Source: a virus
Length of the DNA stretch: 32,466 nt
Direction: 5' to 3' (one strand)
IMG/VR virus record: IMGVR_UViG_3300045777_000191
Coordinates: 1 to 32,466 of that record
This document shows positions 17,967 through 25,970 of this stretch, one piece after another. The stretch's first letter is position 1, and every line of letters starts with the position of its first letter. The translations under genes were made by a program, and so were the position numbers. The notes beneath the pieces were generated by a model. It had not been told where the DNA came from and did no database searches. It saw only the letters and a program-made list of their open reading frames with translations.

Positions 17967-19106
17967 TTAACGTCTGAATCGAATAGGCGGTCCTTCAGCT
18001 AATCTCTTTCTTTGGGCTTCATAAGCAGCATTCGTAACCTCTTGTGCGTTTTCTGGCCCTCTATTCACTACAGATGGATTTTGAATTGCCGCAAGTTGGG
18101 CTTTCGTCGTTTCGGACATGACGTGTTGCAATGAACTTTTGAAAGATACTTGCATAAAGGCCGCATCAATGTAATTTTTAATCTGGGATTGACCAATTTC
18201 CGTAGATGGGTTAATATTTTGCGAAATAACAAAATCCGTAAGCGGTTTTTCTATTCCGGATTTGAAATCGGCTGGCACAGGTAGGTCAATAATTTGTGCG
18301 TCGGAGCCTGTTTTTCCGTTTAGATTAAACCCTTTTCCTGGCTCGTAAGCGGTTAAGTAATTTTTTACTACCGGTTCTACCGATTGAATATACTTAACTC
18401 TTTCTTGTTCGGCCTTTAAGGCATTCGCCTGGGCAGGATTCACGGGTGGAGTACTAATTTCCACTTTTTGCTTTTCTAGGGCTTTAATAGCGACATCGGA
18501 ATCAATTTTCATTTGAACCTGAGCATAAGCAATTTCTTCGGGAGTATTCACTTCCGAATCAATTTTATACCGGTTTTTCATCAAAATTTCTGTGTCCTTT
18601 TCTGAAAGCCCGTGTTCTAGTTGTATTTGAGCCTTAATTAACTCAAACGGGGTTAATGCTTTTAAATCAATATCATTGACTTTATCAAAAGCCTTGATTT
18701 GCTCCTTGCTAGCCCCCTGAAGAAGAAGTTCATTCCTCTTTTTCATAAGTTCGTTCGCAAATGGATTTTCATTCGCTTTTACCCGTAAAGCTTCTAATTC
18801 TTGGCGCAAAGCTTCTTGCTCTTGCTTTAAAGTGTTTACCTGGGTAACGCTATCTTTCCATTGCTTTAATTCGTCCAAACTGGAAACTTCTACATTCGCT
18901 CTCTGGCGAAGTTCTTGAAGAAAGTCCGGTTGGATTATCGGGGCTGGTGTTGGAGTTTCAATGGCCACTTCTGGCGTAACGGGTTGAACAGGTTCGGGCG
19001 TACTCACTTGAACTGGGTTAGCCTCTGGCGTAACCGGTTTCAAGGTGCTGATGTCTGTTCTTTTTCCGGCCGCTAGATTGGCCATTTGTTGTTCGTTTAA
19101 AGGCAT
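17967..19106 (-). CDS. Scaffold-like head assembly protein (379 aa)
   Basis: The start chosen is ATG 19106 (MPLNEQQMANLAAGK) rather than a TTG two codons upstream. Residues about 20-60 are Pro/Val/Glu-rich and disordered (repeated TPE-type units). Residues about 85-125 are a coiled coil (LKQEQEALRQELEALRVKAN). The rest is helical and charged, ending in a basic tail (PPIRFRR). Disordered start, coiled coil, and a place between portal and capsid genes are classic scaffold traits. A C-terminal basic capsid-binding tail also fits. A TATATTTG box lies just ahead of the start. Confidence 0.65.
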   Translation of the reverse strand: MPLNEQQMANLAAGKRTDISTLKPVTPEANPVQVSTPEPVQPVTPEVAIETPTPAPIIQPDFLQELRQRANVEVSSLDELKQWKDSVTQVNTLKQEQEALRQELEALRVKANENPFANELMKKRNELLLQGASKEQIKAFDKVNDIDLKALTPFELIKAQIQLEHGLSEKDTEILMKNRYKIDSEVNTPEEIAYAQVQMKIDSDVAIKALEKQKVEISTPPVNPAQANALKAEQERVKYIQSVEPVVKNYLTAYEPGKGFNLNGKTGSDAQIIDLPVPADFKSGIEKPLTDFVISQNINPSTEIGQSQIKNYIDAAFMQVSFKSSLQHVMSETTKAQLAAIQNPSVVNRGPENAQEVTNAAYEAQRKRLAEGPPIRFRR

Positions 19107-19109
19107 AAT

Positions 19110-19117
19110 CAAATATA
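19110..19117 (-). promoter_or_regulatory. Candidate Bacteroidota -7 box before the scaffold gene
   Basis: TATATTTG on the minus strand matches the TAnnTTTG -7 element exactly and is followed by only 3 bases before the ATG at 19106. I see no good TTTG at the expected -33 distance (a 19-base spacer leads to CCCC), so this is a weaker candidate than the helicase promoter. If used, it would give a nearly leaderless scaffold/capsid transcript. Confidence 0.3.
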
Positions 19118-19122
19118 GTTAT

Positions 19123-21624
19123 TTATGAATTATATGGGGATTGAAAATATCGATCTCCGGCTCCTTTTCCATACACATTTTGGTTGGCTGCTTGTTCAAG
19201 GGCTAGTTGGGCTGGATCTTGGCCCGGTTGCGATATAGGACTTTCCGTGTTATCGGCTGGTGGGGATGGAGGCTGTGGGCCTTTTGTCGGAACGGCTTGA
19301 TTGCCAAATTCGGTAACCAGTTTTTGGGTTTGCCTTTGATTTTCGGCTTGTTGTTTTAAAGCTTCCATCGTGGCCTCTCCTTGATTTTTTAGTTGCTGTA
19401 ATTGCAGTTGGAAATCTTGATTTTGCTTTAAAGATTGGCCTTGAACCTGAGCGTTCATATTCATTTGTTGTTGGCTATCTGCCAAATCTTTTAACCTTTG
19501 AATTTCTTCTTTTTGAGCAATTAATAATTGAGCCTTGGCAATATTTCCAGAATCAATAACTTGGTTAATCATAAAAAAGTCGGACATGGTAAGGCCGCCT
19601 TTTCCAGTCTGGGCTCGAACATCTCTAAACCGGACAATAATATTTTTTAATTCGTTTTTAGCATCGTTATTAAATCCGGCTTTAATGGTAACATTAATAT
19701 CATCATACGATAATGCGCCGCCCAAAGTAATCGTTTTTAAACTATCGCTAACAAACAACGGTATTTTTTTATTTTTAGGGAGGTGGGTGTCAATGATTTT
19801 CCACATTTTAACCGCCGTGTTCATTCCTCGTTCATAAACGGATTGATACGCCGTTAATAAAGAATATAAAGAGTTTTCGGCACTCGATATGGAAATTTTA
19901 GCAACCCCTACGGCGGTTTCTGCGGAAGGGGTATTCGAAGCAAAAAGGTCATTAATTCCTGTTGCTGTTTTCATTTGATTATAAAAAAGGGCAATGGATT
20001 TTTCAAGGCCTTGTACCATTTCAAAAATTCGATCCGGAATAAACTGAATCACATTATTGGTATTGGCTCCAGTGGCTTCGTTAAATTGATTTAAATTACT
20101 AATCACCAACACCCCTTCATCGGTTAATGCCTGCAACAACATTTCTTCGCTGGCCGTAGTTTTTCCATCCAAAGAAACATTGGTAAGAGCGGAACGGTTA
20201 ATAATCATTCCAGGGGCTGGTATCATCTTTTTTAAAGCATTTCTAAATTTTAGATACGCTAATTGAATGTCATCGGCATACGGAATGCATCTTTCTACTA
20301 TGGAACTGGTTTCGATTTTGGCTATTTGATAGGGAAAAATGACTTCGGGCTGACCATTATCTCCCTCTTTATAAGAAATATTGTTGGGCTTTCCATAATC
20401 AATTACGTAATCATAGCCCAATACCATAGCACATTCATACAAGGTTTGAATGGCATATTCTTTAATTTCTTTTCCCTTTCGGGCATCTCTTTCTTTTAAA
20501 TTATAGTCTAATTTAACTTTATTAATAACGGTATTACCTTCTAAAGGCCGGTTTACCAAGGTCATTTTTTGATAATCGGTAGAAATCCAGCAACATTCAA
20601 TAACATCTACTAAAACGGAATCTATAATTCGGTTATCTACGGGCGAATCGTAATATTTACTTCTAAAATTATTCCAATCGGTAGAATTTTGTATATACCC
20701 ACCCATTCTTTCGGTATATTTTTTAGCCATATCGTACAGAATGTTTTCTGGAACGCCATAACGGGACCTTAATTCGGCAATACTGACTTTTCTAATCTCC
20801 CCAGCATAGGTAATATCTCGGTAATCATTGTATTCGCTGTGTGGAAATACCAAACCCTCTAAATCGACGTATTTATACTTTACATACGACGATCCTTTAT
20901 CACTATACGTTCGGATTGCGCAATGCCGGGCCGTAATGAGGTCAAAAAAGAGTTTACTTTTTATTTCGTTCCAATTTGATAGGCTATTGGATAAATCGAG
21001 CAAGGTTTTAATGGCGGCCTCTTCTGTTAAAATAAATCCCCCTATTTTATCATAAAAATCAATTTCTTCTTCTGTGTTAAATTGAACCGGAGGGGTATTG
21101 GGGTCATTGGGTTTATCCTCAACCAATTTGCTTTGCGCTAAAAAATTGGATATAAATTGGAATTTTTTAAATTCTTCTGAGATAAATAGCTTAGCCCGGG
21201 CTTTGGCTAAATTTCGATCTTCTTCGGCTTGCGGATCGAGTGCGCTCACCACCGGGTCAAAGTCAAATTTTTTAAAATATCCCATAATGTCATCGACAAA
21301 TTGAGGGATAACCTGAGCAATGTCCCAGGAAATATTTAGTGAGGTTTTAATTCGGTTCCCTGAATTCGGTTTTTTACCAATAATCCAATCTTTGTATTTT
21401 TGGATGCTATTTTCTCCCCGGGCATAGGCTCTTAATTCCCAAATTGATCGTTTTCCAGTTGGAAAGGCATACGGAATAGCACAGGCATTTTTAATGTAAC
21501 GGGCCGCAATGCTTTTTGCGCATTGTTTATAATATTCTTCATCCATTTTTTTATCTAAATCAACACGATCCGAAGGGAAAGAAGTGTTTGCATTTTGATA
21601 ATTTTCAGCGAATACAATAGCCAT
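19123..21624 (-). CDS. Portal protein (833 aa)
   Basis: The large size, the place between terminase and scaffold/capsid, and the sequence style identify the portal. The N-terminal third (KSIWELRAYARGENSIQKYK; SLNISWDIAQVIPQFVDDIM) follows the large podovirus portal pattern. The middle has VISNLNQFNEATGANTNNVI and IPDRIFEMVQGLEKSIALFY, then the stem-type helices around NDLFASNTPSAETAVGVAKI. The C-terminal about 130 residues are a Gln-rich coiled coil (QDFQLQLQQLKNQGEATMEA) and a Pro/Gln tail, perhaps the barrel. The portal forms the dodecameric DNA gate at one capsid vertex and docks the terminase encoded just upstream (8-base gap). Confidence 0.85.
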   Translation of the reverse strand: MAIVFAENYQNANTSFPSDRVDLDKKMDEEYYKQCAKSIAARYIKNACAIPYAFPTGKRSIWELRAYARGENSIQKYKDWIIGKKPNSGNRIKTSLNISWDIAQVIPQFVDDIMGYFKKFDFDPVVSALDPQAEEDRNLAKARAKLFISEEFKKFQFISNFLAQSKLVEDKPNDPNTPPVQFNTEEEIDFYDKIGGFILTEEAAIKTLLDLSNSLSNWNEIKSKLFFDLITARHCAIRTYSDKGSSYVKYKYVDLEGLVFPHSEYNDYRDITYAGEIRKVSIAELRSRYGVPENILYDMAKKYTERMGGYIQNSTDWNNFRSKYYDSPVDNRIIDSVLVDVIECCWISTDYQKMTLVNRPLEGNTVINKVKLDYNLKERDARKGKEIKEYAIQTLYECAMVLGYDYVIDYGKPNNISYKEGDNGQPEVIFPYQIAKIETSSIVERCIPYADDIQLAYLKFRNALKKMIPAPGMIINRSALTNVSLDGKTTASEEMLLQALTDEGVLVISNLNQFNEATGANTNNVIQFIPDRIFEMVQGLEKSIALFYNQMKTATGINDLFASNTPSAETAVGVAKISISSAENSLYSLLTAYQSVYERGMNTAVKMWKIIDTHLPKNKKIPLFVSDSLKTITLGGALSYDDINVTIKAGFNNDAKNELKNIIVRFRDVRAQTGKGGLTMSDFFMINQVIDSGNIAKAQLLIAQKEEIQRLKDLADSQQQMNMNAQVQGQSLKQNQDFQLQLQQLKNQGEATMEALKQQAENQRQTQKLVTEFGNQAVPTKGPQPPSPPADNTESPISQPGQDPAQLALEQAANQNVYGKGAGDRYFQSPYNS

Positions 21625-21632
21625 GGTTAAAG

Positions 21633-23759
21633 TTACATAATTTCATCAATTTCATACATCTTAAAAATAGGATTTAATTCTGCTTTTACATCGGCATGTC
21701 TTTCAATCATATAATTGCCCCAACTGGCAATTTTTGTCCATCCATAGGCAACGCCCAAATCCCTAAACTTTCGATTGCTTTTATTCATTTTAAGCAAATC
21801 TAGGACCACTCTTTTGTGTTTTAAACAATTATAATATCTTTCTATGTAAACAGCCAAGGTTTCAAAATATTGATTAATCGTTTCCTCTGTTGCTGGTGCT
21901 CCAGGTTCTTTTTGGTTGGCAGAATAGGCCGTTCGGGTTGCTTTTGGACGATCCATTAAATAAAGGCTATATCCTCGGTTAATAAAATACTGGCGAATAG
22001 CACTTTTGTTGTTTTCATAAAGAAGTTTACAGCCAAAATAAAAAGCGGTCATTAAAGCATCTTCATAAAAAAGTTCAATATTTTGAGGACGAAAAACATA
22101 ATCAATGACGCATTGGTTGGTCATCATGTTGGCCCCTCCATCTTCGGCCACCCCTTCTAAATCATAAGTAATATCTTTGTCTATTTGACTATCAAATAAA
22201 ATATCCACGGCAAAAGCACCATCCGATCTTTGTTCGTGCGGTGAATCGCTTTGCCCATACGGATCCAAACCCATTCTAAAATAAGCATTATTTCCAGGAG
22301 CCCGTAAATTATACAAACCATCTCCATACACTTCAAAATGGTTCTTTTTAAATCGATTGGGGACGTCTTGACTGATTTCCCACCGGCCATCATGAACATA
22401 GACAATTTCGACTTCGGTATCTCGAACATTATTTTTCCACTGTAAATTACATCTTCTGGTAAAAGGCTTTTCAATACTTTCGGCATAGGTAATTCTTTCC
22501 AAGGCTTCAGATAATTTTTCGGCATTAAAAGCCGATTTGTCGCCACCTGGGGTTAAAGCATCTTCAATATCTCGAGGTTGTTTTCTCCGGATAGCCGCTA
22601 TTTGCCGAATTTTATTATGCTTACGAAGGGCATCGATCATGTTTTCCATGAACCGTAAACTTTCTTCGGCATTAGAAAAGCCCCATTCATCAAAAGATGA
22701 GGAGTTTTGGTAACCAATAAAGGATCGAATCAGTCCATTCAGCGTTCTTCCGTTGGCATCCAAATCATTTGGATTGGCTTCATCCCATAGGGTTCGGCAA
22801 ATAACCAGGGTTCCTTCTTCTCCTTCGGCAATTTCCTCAACCGAACTTTCAAAAATAGCTTTGCCCGTAATTTTTTTACCCATATCCGCTTCCATACAGG
22901 GGCGTACAACCTCCCAGCATTTAATGGGGTCCATTTTGGCTTTTTGCTCGATTTTACCAAATTCATTTAGCGTGTACCGGGCCAAGGTTTCTCCGTCATA
23001 GGCCGTCGATACGCTAGAAGCATAAGAAATAGTTGAGGATAATTCTTCGTAAGCATAGTCTAAATCGCCATCATTGGTATCTTGTTCAACCGTTTTTTTG
23101 GTGATCATGGTCTCCGGATAGGAAAAATCGAGCCCCCCAGAAGCAATAGTAGAACCTCGGCTGATGGGTTTAAAATACCAAATCATCCGTTTGTTTATTT
23201 TTACGATCTTTTTATAATTATTTTCAGCCGAAACTTCGCTTTTGGATTGCATACCGGCTTGTATGCCCCGGGTTCGAGATACTTTTTCCCATAATAAAAA
23301 GTTGGTAATGGCCGTTAATCCTACCCTTCTCGGTTTAAATATAATCATCCCATATTTATTGGGGTCCCGAACAACGGCGTTCCATAAAATAAAAACTTGG
23401 CACTGAACATATCGAAATTCGGGCCATATTCCCCCAGGCAAACGGTTTTCGTTGAGAAAAACATAATAGGGACCGGTTATATAAATCGGAATTTCTTTAA
23501 TGATCACCCATAGACCGTGCTCCCTTATATGCCATTCGGATTCAATAAAATCATTTTCTTCGGGAGAAAGCTTGTTTTTCTTTCTTAAAACGCTTTTAGG
23601 CTTTACTGTTCGAGTAAATTTTTGCTTTTTAATGGGTGCTCCATAATTGATCATTTCCGTTCTAGGCGGCTGGCAAGGCACGGGTATAGGCACCTCGCAT
23701 ATCTCCAACTTTACATAGGTTGGCTTTGAATAATCCGCTATGTATAATTTTTTGGCCAT
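21633..23759 (-). CDS. terL: Terminase large subunit (708 aa)
   Basis: DNA-packaging motor with ATPase and nuclease halves. The ATPase starts at about residue 85. The Walker A-like segment is KPRRVGLT (142-149), where the usual lysine before T/S is leucine. The Walker B-like segment is YTLNEFGK (262-269), with Asn-Glu in place of Asp-Glu. IFESSVEEI (302-310) fits the coupling motif. The nuclease (RNase H-like fold) shows MGLDPYG (D499) and SDGAFAVDILF (D514/D519), with further acidic candidates near residues 577-582 and at D667. The 708 residues exceed the usual 450-600 but fit crAss-like and related phages. It starts in a TAATG overlap with the 182-residue gene and is followed by the portal. 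Confidence 0.9.
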   Translation of the reverse strand: MAKKLYIADYSKPTYVKLEICEVPIPVPCQPPRTEMINYGAPIKKQKFTRTVKPKSVLRKKNKLSPEENDFIESEWHIREHGLWVIIKEIPIYITGPYYVFLNENRLPGGIWPEFRYVQCQVFILWNAVVRDPNKYGMIIFKPRRVGLTAITNFLLWEKVSRTRGIQAGMQSKSEVSAENNYKKIVKINKRMIWYFKPISRGSTIASGGLDFSYPETMITKKTVEQDTNDGDLDYAYEELSSTISYASSVSTAYDGETLARYTLNEFGKIEQKAKMDPIKCWEVVRPCMEADMGKKITGKAIFESSVEEIAEGEEGTLVICRTLWDEANPNDLDANGRTLNGLIRSFIGYQNSSSFDEWGFSNAEESLRFMENMIDALRKHNKIRQIAAIRRKQPRDIEDALTPGGDKSAFNAEKLSEALERITYAESIEKPFTRRCNLQWKNNVRDTEVEIVYVHDGRWEISQDVPNRFKKNHFEVYGDGLYNLRAPGNNAYFRMGLDPYGQSDSPHEQRSDGAFAVDILFDSQIDKDITYDLEGVAEDGGANMMTNQCVIDYVFRPQNIELFYEDALMTAFYFGCKLLYENNKSAIRQYFINRGYSLYLMDRPKATRTAYSANQKEPGAPATEETINQYFETLAVYIERYYNCLKHKRVVLDLLKMNKSNRKFRDLGVAYGWTKIASWGNYMIERHADVKAELNPIFKMYEIDEIM

Positions 23760-24307
23760 TAGATAACGGGATCGCTAGTCGCTTTCATTTCTGGCCAAGA
23801 ATGAATTTTTGCACTTTCCATGGCGACGAGTTCTAATGTCGCTTCATCCATAAAAAGAGTTTTTTCAAGCTTTTCAATTTGCTGATACAACTCGTCTAAT
23901 TGAGCGGATATTTTTATTTTTTTCTCGTTTTCGATTGCATCATCATTTTCACCCGTTCGTAAATATTGGTTAATAGAATAATAAAGATTGAGTTTGGAAG
24001 TATAATTCGTAAAAGCTAAGTCGTGCAATATTTGGTAACATTCAAATAATATTTTGTTGAATTCCTCGTGCTTTCCTTTTAGAATTTCATCTTGCAACCC
24101 TTTGTTTTTGATGTTTAGTTCGGCAAAAATTTTCTTTAGTTTAAACCCGAAATTTCTTTCTTCAGCGAATGGGCTTTTTCTATCGGCTAAGCAAAGGGCT
24201 ATGCGAACCAAAGCATCATTGCTTTCTTTGGAACAGGCCGGAAAAAAAGAGAACTGAGAGTATCTCTTAACCACCGGCTGAACATTTTTAATTACATCGT
24301 ACTTCAT
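23759..24307 (-). CDS. Helical protein upstream of terminase (182 aa), function unknown
   Basis: Mostly helical and charged. Near residues 40-60 it has LADRKSPFAEERNFGFKLKK. From about residue 125 it forms a coiled coil (KISAQLDELYQQIEKLEKTL). A short protein just before the large terminase is in the place of a small terminase, and a 'SPFxDxxxF' segment is something I associate with pre-terminase proteins of Bacteroidota phages. I see no helix-turn-helix and do not assign terS. It overlaps the upstream gene by 20 bases and the terminase start by one base, so translation is likely coupled. Confidence 0.55.
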   Translation of the reverse strand: MKYDVIKNVQPVVKRYSQFSFFPACSKESNDALVRIALCLADRKSPFAEERNFGFKLKKIFAELNIKNKGLQDEILKGKHEEFNKILFECYQILHDLAFTNYTSKLNLYYSINQYLRTGENDDAIENEKKIKISAQLDELYQQIEKLEKTLFMDEATLELVAMESAKIHSWPEMKATSDPVI

Positions 24308-24536
24308 AATTGGGCCATAATAAAGGAGAGTGAATATTCAACAATAAGCCAATCATTTTATCAAAATCTCCGAGAACTATAAAATACGATTGATTAGCGT
24401 AAATATCCGTTTCAATGACGACCGTTTCTTTTATATTGCTTTTATAAACCGCTATAATGTCCGTAAAATGAATCATAAAATCGATCCATTCTCCTTCAAA
24501 ATATTCTTTAGAGCAATATATGTGTTCTTGGGTCAT
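24288..24536 (-). CDS. Small hypothetical protein (82 aa)
   Basis: An 82-residue protein whose start (MTQEHIYCSKEYFEGEW) overlaps the stop of the GroES-like gene as ATGA. The body alternates beta strands and ends in a short helix (FIVLGDFDKMIGLLLNI). This is the shape of small beta-sheet proteins with a 'TDIIAVYK...TVVIETDIY' strand pair. I do not recognise the family. Its tight coupling in the operon suggests a morphogenesis or regulatory accessory role, which is inference only. Confidence 0.5.
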   Translation of the reverse strand: MTQEHIYCSKEYFEGEWIDFMIHFTDIIAVYKSNIKETVVIETDIYANQSYFIVLGDFDKMIGLLLNIHSPLLWPNYEVRCN

Positions 24537-25285
24537 TCTAAAACAAAATAAATGTCTTTTCTTCTAATTTTCCAAAAGCTTTCTAGTCCGGTCGTTTGAA
24601 AATATTCATATTCCAAAGGTACTTGCATTCGGGTATTATAAAAAATACGATCCCCAGGTTTTAAATCCACCGTGTCATCGTCATATTCGTTATGATCAAT
24701 ATAAGCCCGAATGGGTTTGGATACTTTTCTTATAATTCCTTCACATCCTACCTGAACCCCCTTTTCTTTTACAAAGATATTGCTATCCGTAATTTCGTCC
24801 TTTTCGGTTAATATTCTTTCTATGAATAGCCATCCATTCACCGGGTTTTTATTAACGGCCAGTAGCTGATCATAGGCACAAAATAAACACATCCCATACC
24901 CTTCAATTTCAAACGTCCGGTTGTCCATTTGCCCGTTCACCGTTTCCCGGTAATTAAAATGAACTTCGTCCCCTTCCTGAACTTCAATATCGCAATCCCA
25001 CGGCATCGTCGTTCTCATAAGGTGTTGCATATACAGTGAAGGTCCTTTTTTTCTTTGCCTTTCAATTTCTTTTTTATAAAATAAAAGGCGTTGGCAAACT
25101 TTTAACACCTTACCTACAATATCGTAATATTTACCTTCGTATTCTCTAAGGTCTCTGGGGTTATAATATTTATTCACATGAGGGGCTGAAAGCATTAATC
25201 CCATGGGGGTTTTAATCACTTCGTGGTGGGCTCCTAATTGAAGTAAAACGTAGTTATGGGGTATGATAATTGAATTTATATTCAT
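24533..25285 (-). CDS. Tandem GroES-fold (co-chaperonin-like) protein (250 aa)
   Basis: The start chosen is MNINSIIIPHNYVLLQL (ATG 25285); a longer reading to 25342 would run into the divergent operon. Two GroES-type units are visible. Unit 1, about residues 5-145: IPHNYVLLQL, then TPMGLML, GKVLKV, VQEGDEVHF and CAYDQLLAV, with a basic helical insert at about 65-95. Unit 2, about 150-250: GWLFIERIL, GCEGIIRKVSKP, LKPGDRIFYN and FWKIRRKDIYFVL. Each ends like GroES ('GDxVxF...' then '...I/LxV/L'). GroES caps GroEL and some phages encode their own version (T4 gp31) to fold capsid protein. First gene of the late operon, beside terminase and capsid. Fold assignment is by pattern. Confidence 0.65.
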   Translation of the reverse strand: MNINSIIIPHNYVLLQLGAHHEVIKTPMGLMLSAPHVNKYYNPRDLREYEGKYYDIVGKVLKVCQRLLFYKKEIERQRKKGPSLYMQHLMRTTMPWDCDIEVQEGDEVHFNYRETVNGQMDNRTFEIEGYGMCLFCAYDQLLAVNKNPVNGWLFIERILTEKDEITDSNIFVKEKGVQVGCEGIIRKVSKPIRAYIDHNEYDDDTVDLKPGDRIFYNTRMQVPLEYEYFQTTGLESFWKIRRKDIYFVLE

Positions 25286-25335
25286 AGTTTTGATTATATT
25301 CGAAACGAAAATAGTCAAACTAAACTTAAAACAAA
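25286..25335. promoter_or_regulatory. Divergent promoter region of late operon and small basic-protein operon
   Basis: Fifty bases separate two divergent start codons. On the minus strand, TTTG (25332-25335 read in reverse) stands 18 bases from TATTTTCG (25306-25313), one mismatch from TAnnTTTG, with the ATG 20 bases further. On the plus strand, TATATTCG (25295-25302) also has one mismatch, with a poor -33. The two boxes face each other within a near-palindrome (TATTCGAAACGAAAATA), so the promoters may exclude one another. An alternative minus reading is TTGACT-N14-TATAAT, with too short a spacer for sigma-70. Confidence 0.4.
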
Positions 25336-25503
25336 ATGGCAAACAAAAATGAACGTCTGATGGATAACACCGTAGAAGGAACCATTGGCATTAAAGTTGA
25401 AAAACCGGTTGAAACCGAAGCTCGTCCAGGTATGAATACCCTAGAAAAGATGCGTCCTAAAGGGTGCTACACAGAGGATTTTAAGAAAAAAGGAGGGAAA
25501 TAA
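25336..25503 (+). CDS. Tiny charged protein (55 aa), function unknown
   Basis: ATG 25336 to TAA 25503 reads MANKNERLMDNTVEGTIGIK onward and ends in TEDFKKKGGK. It is hydrophilic, rich in Lys and Glu, with no membrane segment. It is the first of three short plus-strand genes spaced 6 and 2 bases apart that end at a terminator, so it looks like a real mini-operon rather than chance. The start has no Shine-Dalgarno sequence but A-rich DNA before it, as elsewhere here. Function unknown. Confidence 0.6.
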   Translation: MANKNERLMDNTVEGTIGIKVEKPVETEARPGMNTLEKMRPKGCYTEDFKKKGGK

Positions 25504-25509
25504 TTAGCG

Positions 25510-25665
25510 ATGGCAAAAAAAATGCTGGCAAAAATGCCCAAGGCGGCAAAGCCAAATAAAAATCAAGCGATGCCCCCTATTATGGGTGGCGATCCTCAGC
25601 CTAAATCCAAGCCCAATGGATTGATGGCTTTAAAAGGAATGGGTAAACCAAAAAAAGGCTATTAA
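25510..25665 (+). CDS. Tiny Lys/Met/Pro-rich basic protein (51 aa)
   Basis: ATG 25510 to TAA 25665 encodes MAKKMLAKMPKAAKPNKNQA, then a Pro/Gly/Met stretch and a basic end (KGMGKPKKGY). It is strongly basic and probably disordered, with about one quarter lysine. Such proteins in phages can be DNA-condensing or virion-packed peptides, but I see no family signature. It lies 6 bases after the previous gene and 2 bases before the next. Confidence 0.6.
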   Translation: MAKKMLAKMPKAAKPNKNQAMPPIMGGDPQPKSKPNGLMALKGMGKPKKGY

Positions 25666-25667
25666 TC

Positions 25668-25829
25668 ATGGGAAAGTTTGGAAAATTGGTGGACAAATTG
25701 GAAGATAAAGGCTTGCCCAAAAAAGAAGCTTCCGGAATTGCGGCTAAGGTCGGAATGGAAAAAATGGGTAAAAAGAAATTTGAAGAAAAGGCTCAGGCGG
25801 GTAGAAAAAAAGCCGAAAAAAAGAAATAG
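25668..25829 (+). CDS. Tiny Lys-rich helical protein (53 aa)
   Basis: Starts MGKFGKLVDKLEDKGLPKKE and ends FEEKAQAGRKKAEKKK. The pattern 'K-x-G-x-x-K-x-x-A-x-x-IAAKVG-x-x-x-x-GKKKFxxKAxxGRKK' is one I associate with short conserved phage proteins near head genes. Two amphipathic helices with a basic face are likely. Possible DNA-binding or virion protein; this is inference. Last gene of the mini-operon, 20 bases before a hairpin terminator. A 76-residue reading overlapping it in another frame is a shadow. Confidence 0.65.
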   Translation: MGKFGKLVDKLEDKGLPKKEASGIAAKVGMEKMGKKKFEEKAQAGRKKAEKKK

Positions 25830-25849
25830 GTTTGTTGGTTTCATTGATA

Positions 25850-25885
25850 AATCCTCAACTGCAGACGGTGGTTGGGGATTTTTTT
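25850..25885 (+). terminator. Rho-independent terminator of the small basic-protein operon
   Basis: AATCCTCAAC (25850-25859) pairs with GTTGGGGATT (25871-25880), 10 bp including one G-U pair, with an 11-base loop, followed by seven T (25879-25885). It lies between convergent genes and insulates the plus-strand mini-operon from the minus-strand helicase cassette. It may also work weakly in reverse. Confidence 0.8.
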
Positions 25886-25966
25886 ATGCTCTAATACCAA
25901 GTGAATGATTTGGATCTTCTAAGCCAAATTCTAAAGGATTATTGGTCTGGGTTTGTTTTGTTTCAT
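25884..25966 (-). other. Open 27-28 codon tail after the membrane protein stop; possible broken small gene
   Basis: Past the TAA at 25971 the same frame stays open and reads NYETKQTQTNNPLEFGLEDP and on, to a TAA at 25884. The peptide looks coding-like. The nearby ATG (25966) is one base out of frame with it and alone gives only 11 codons. One extra A after this ATG would give a 27-residue protein starting MKTKQTQ. It could be a readthrough extension, a small gene broken at an A run, or chance. Confidence 0.25.
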
Positions 25967-25970
25967 AATT

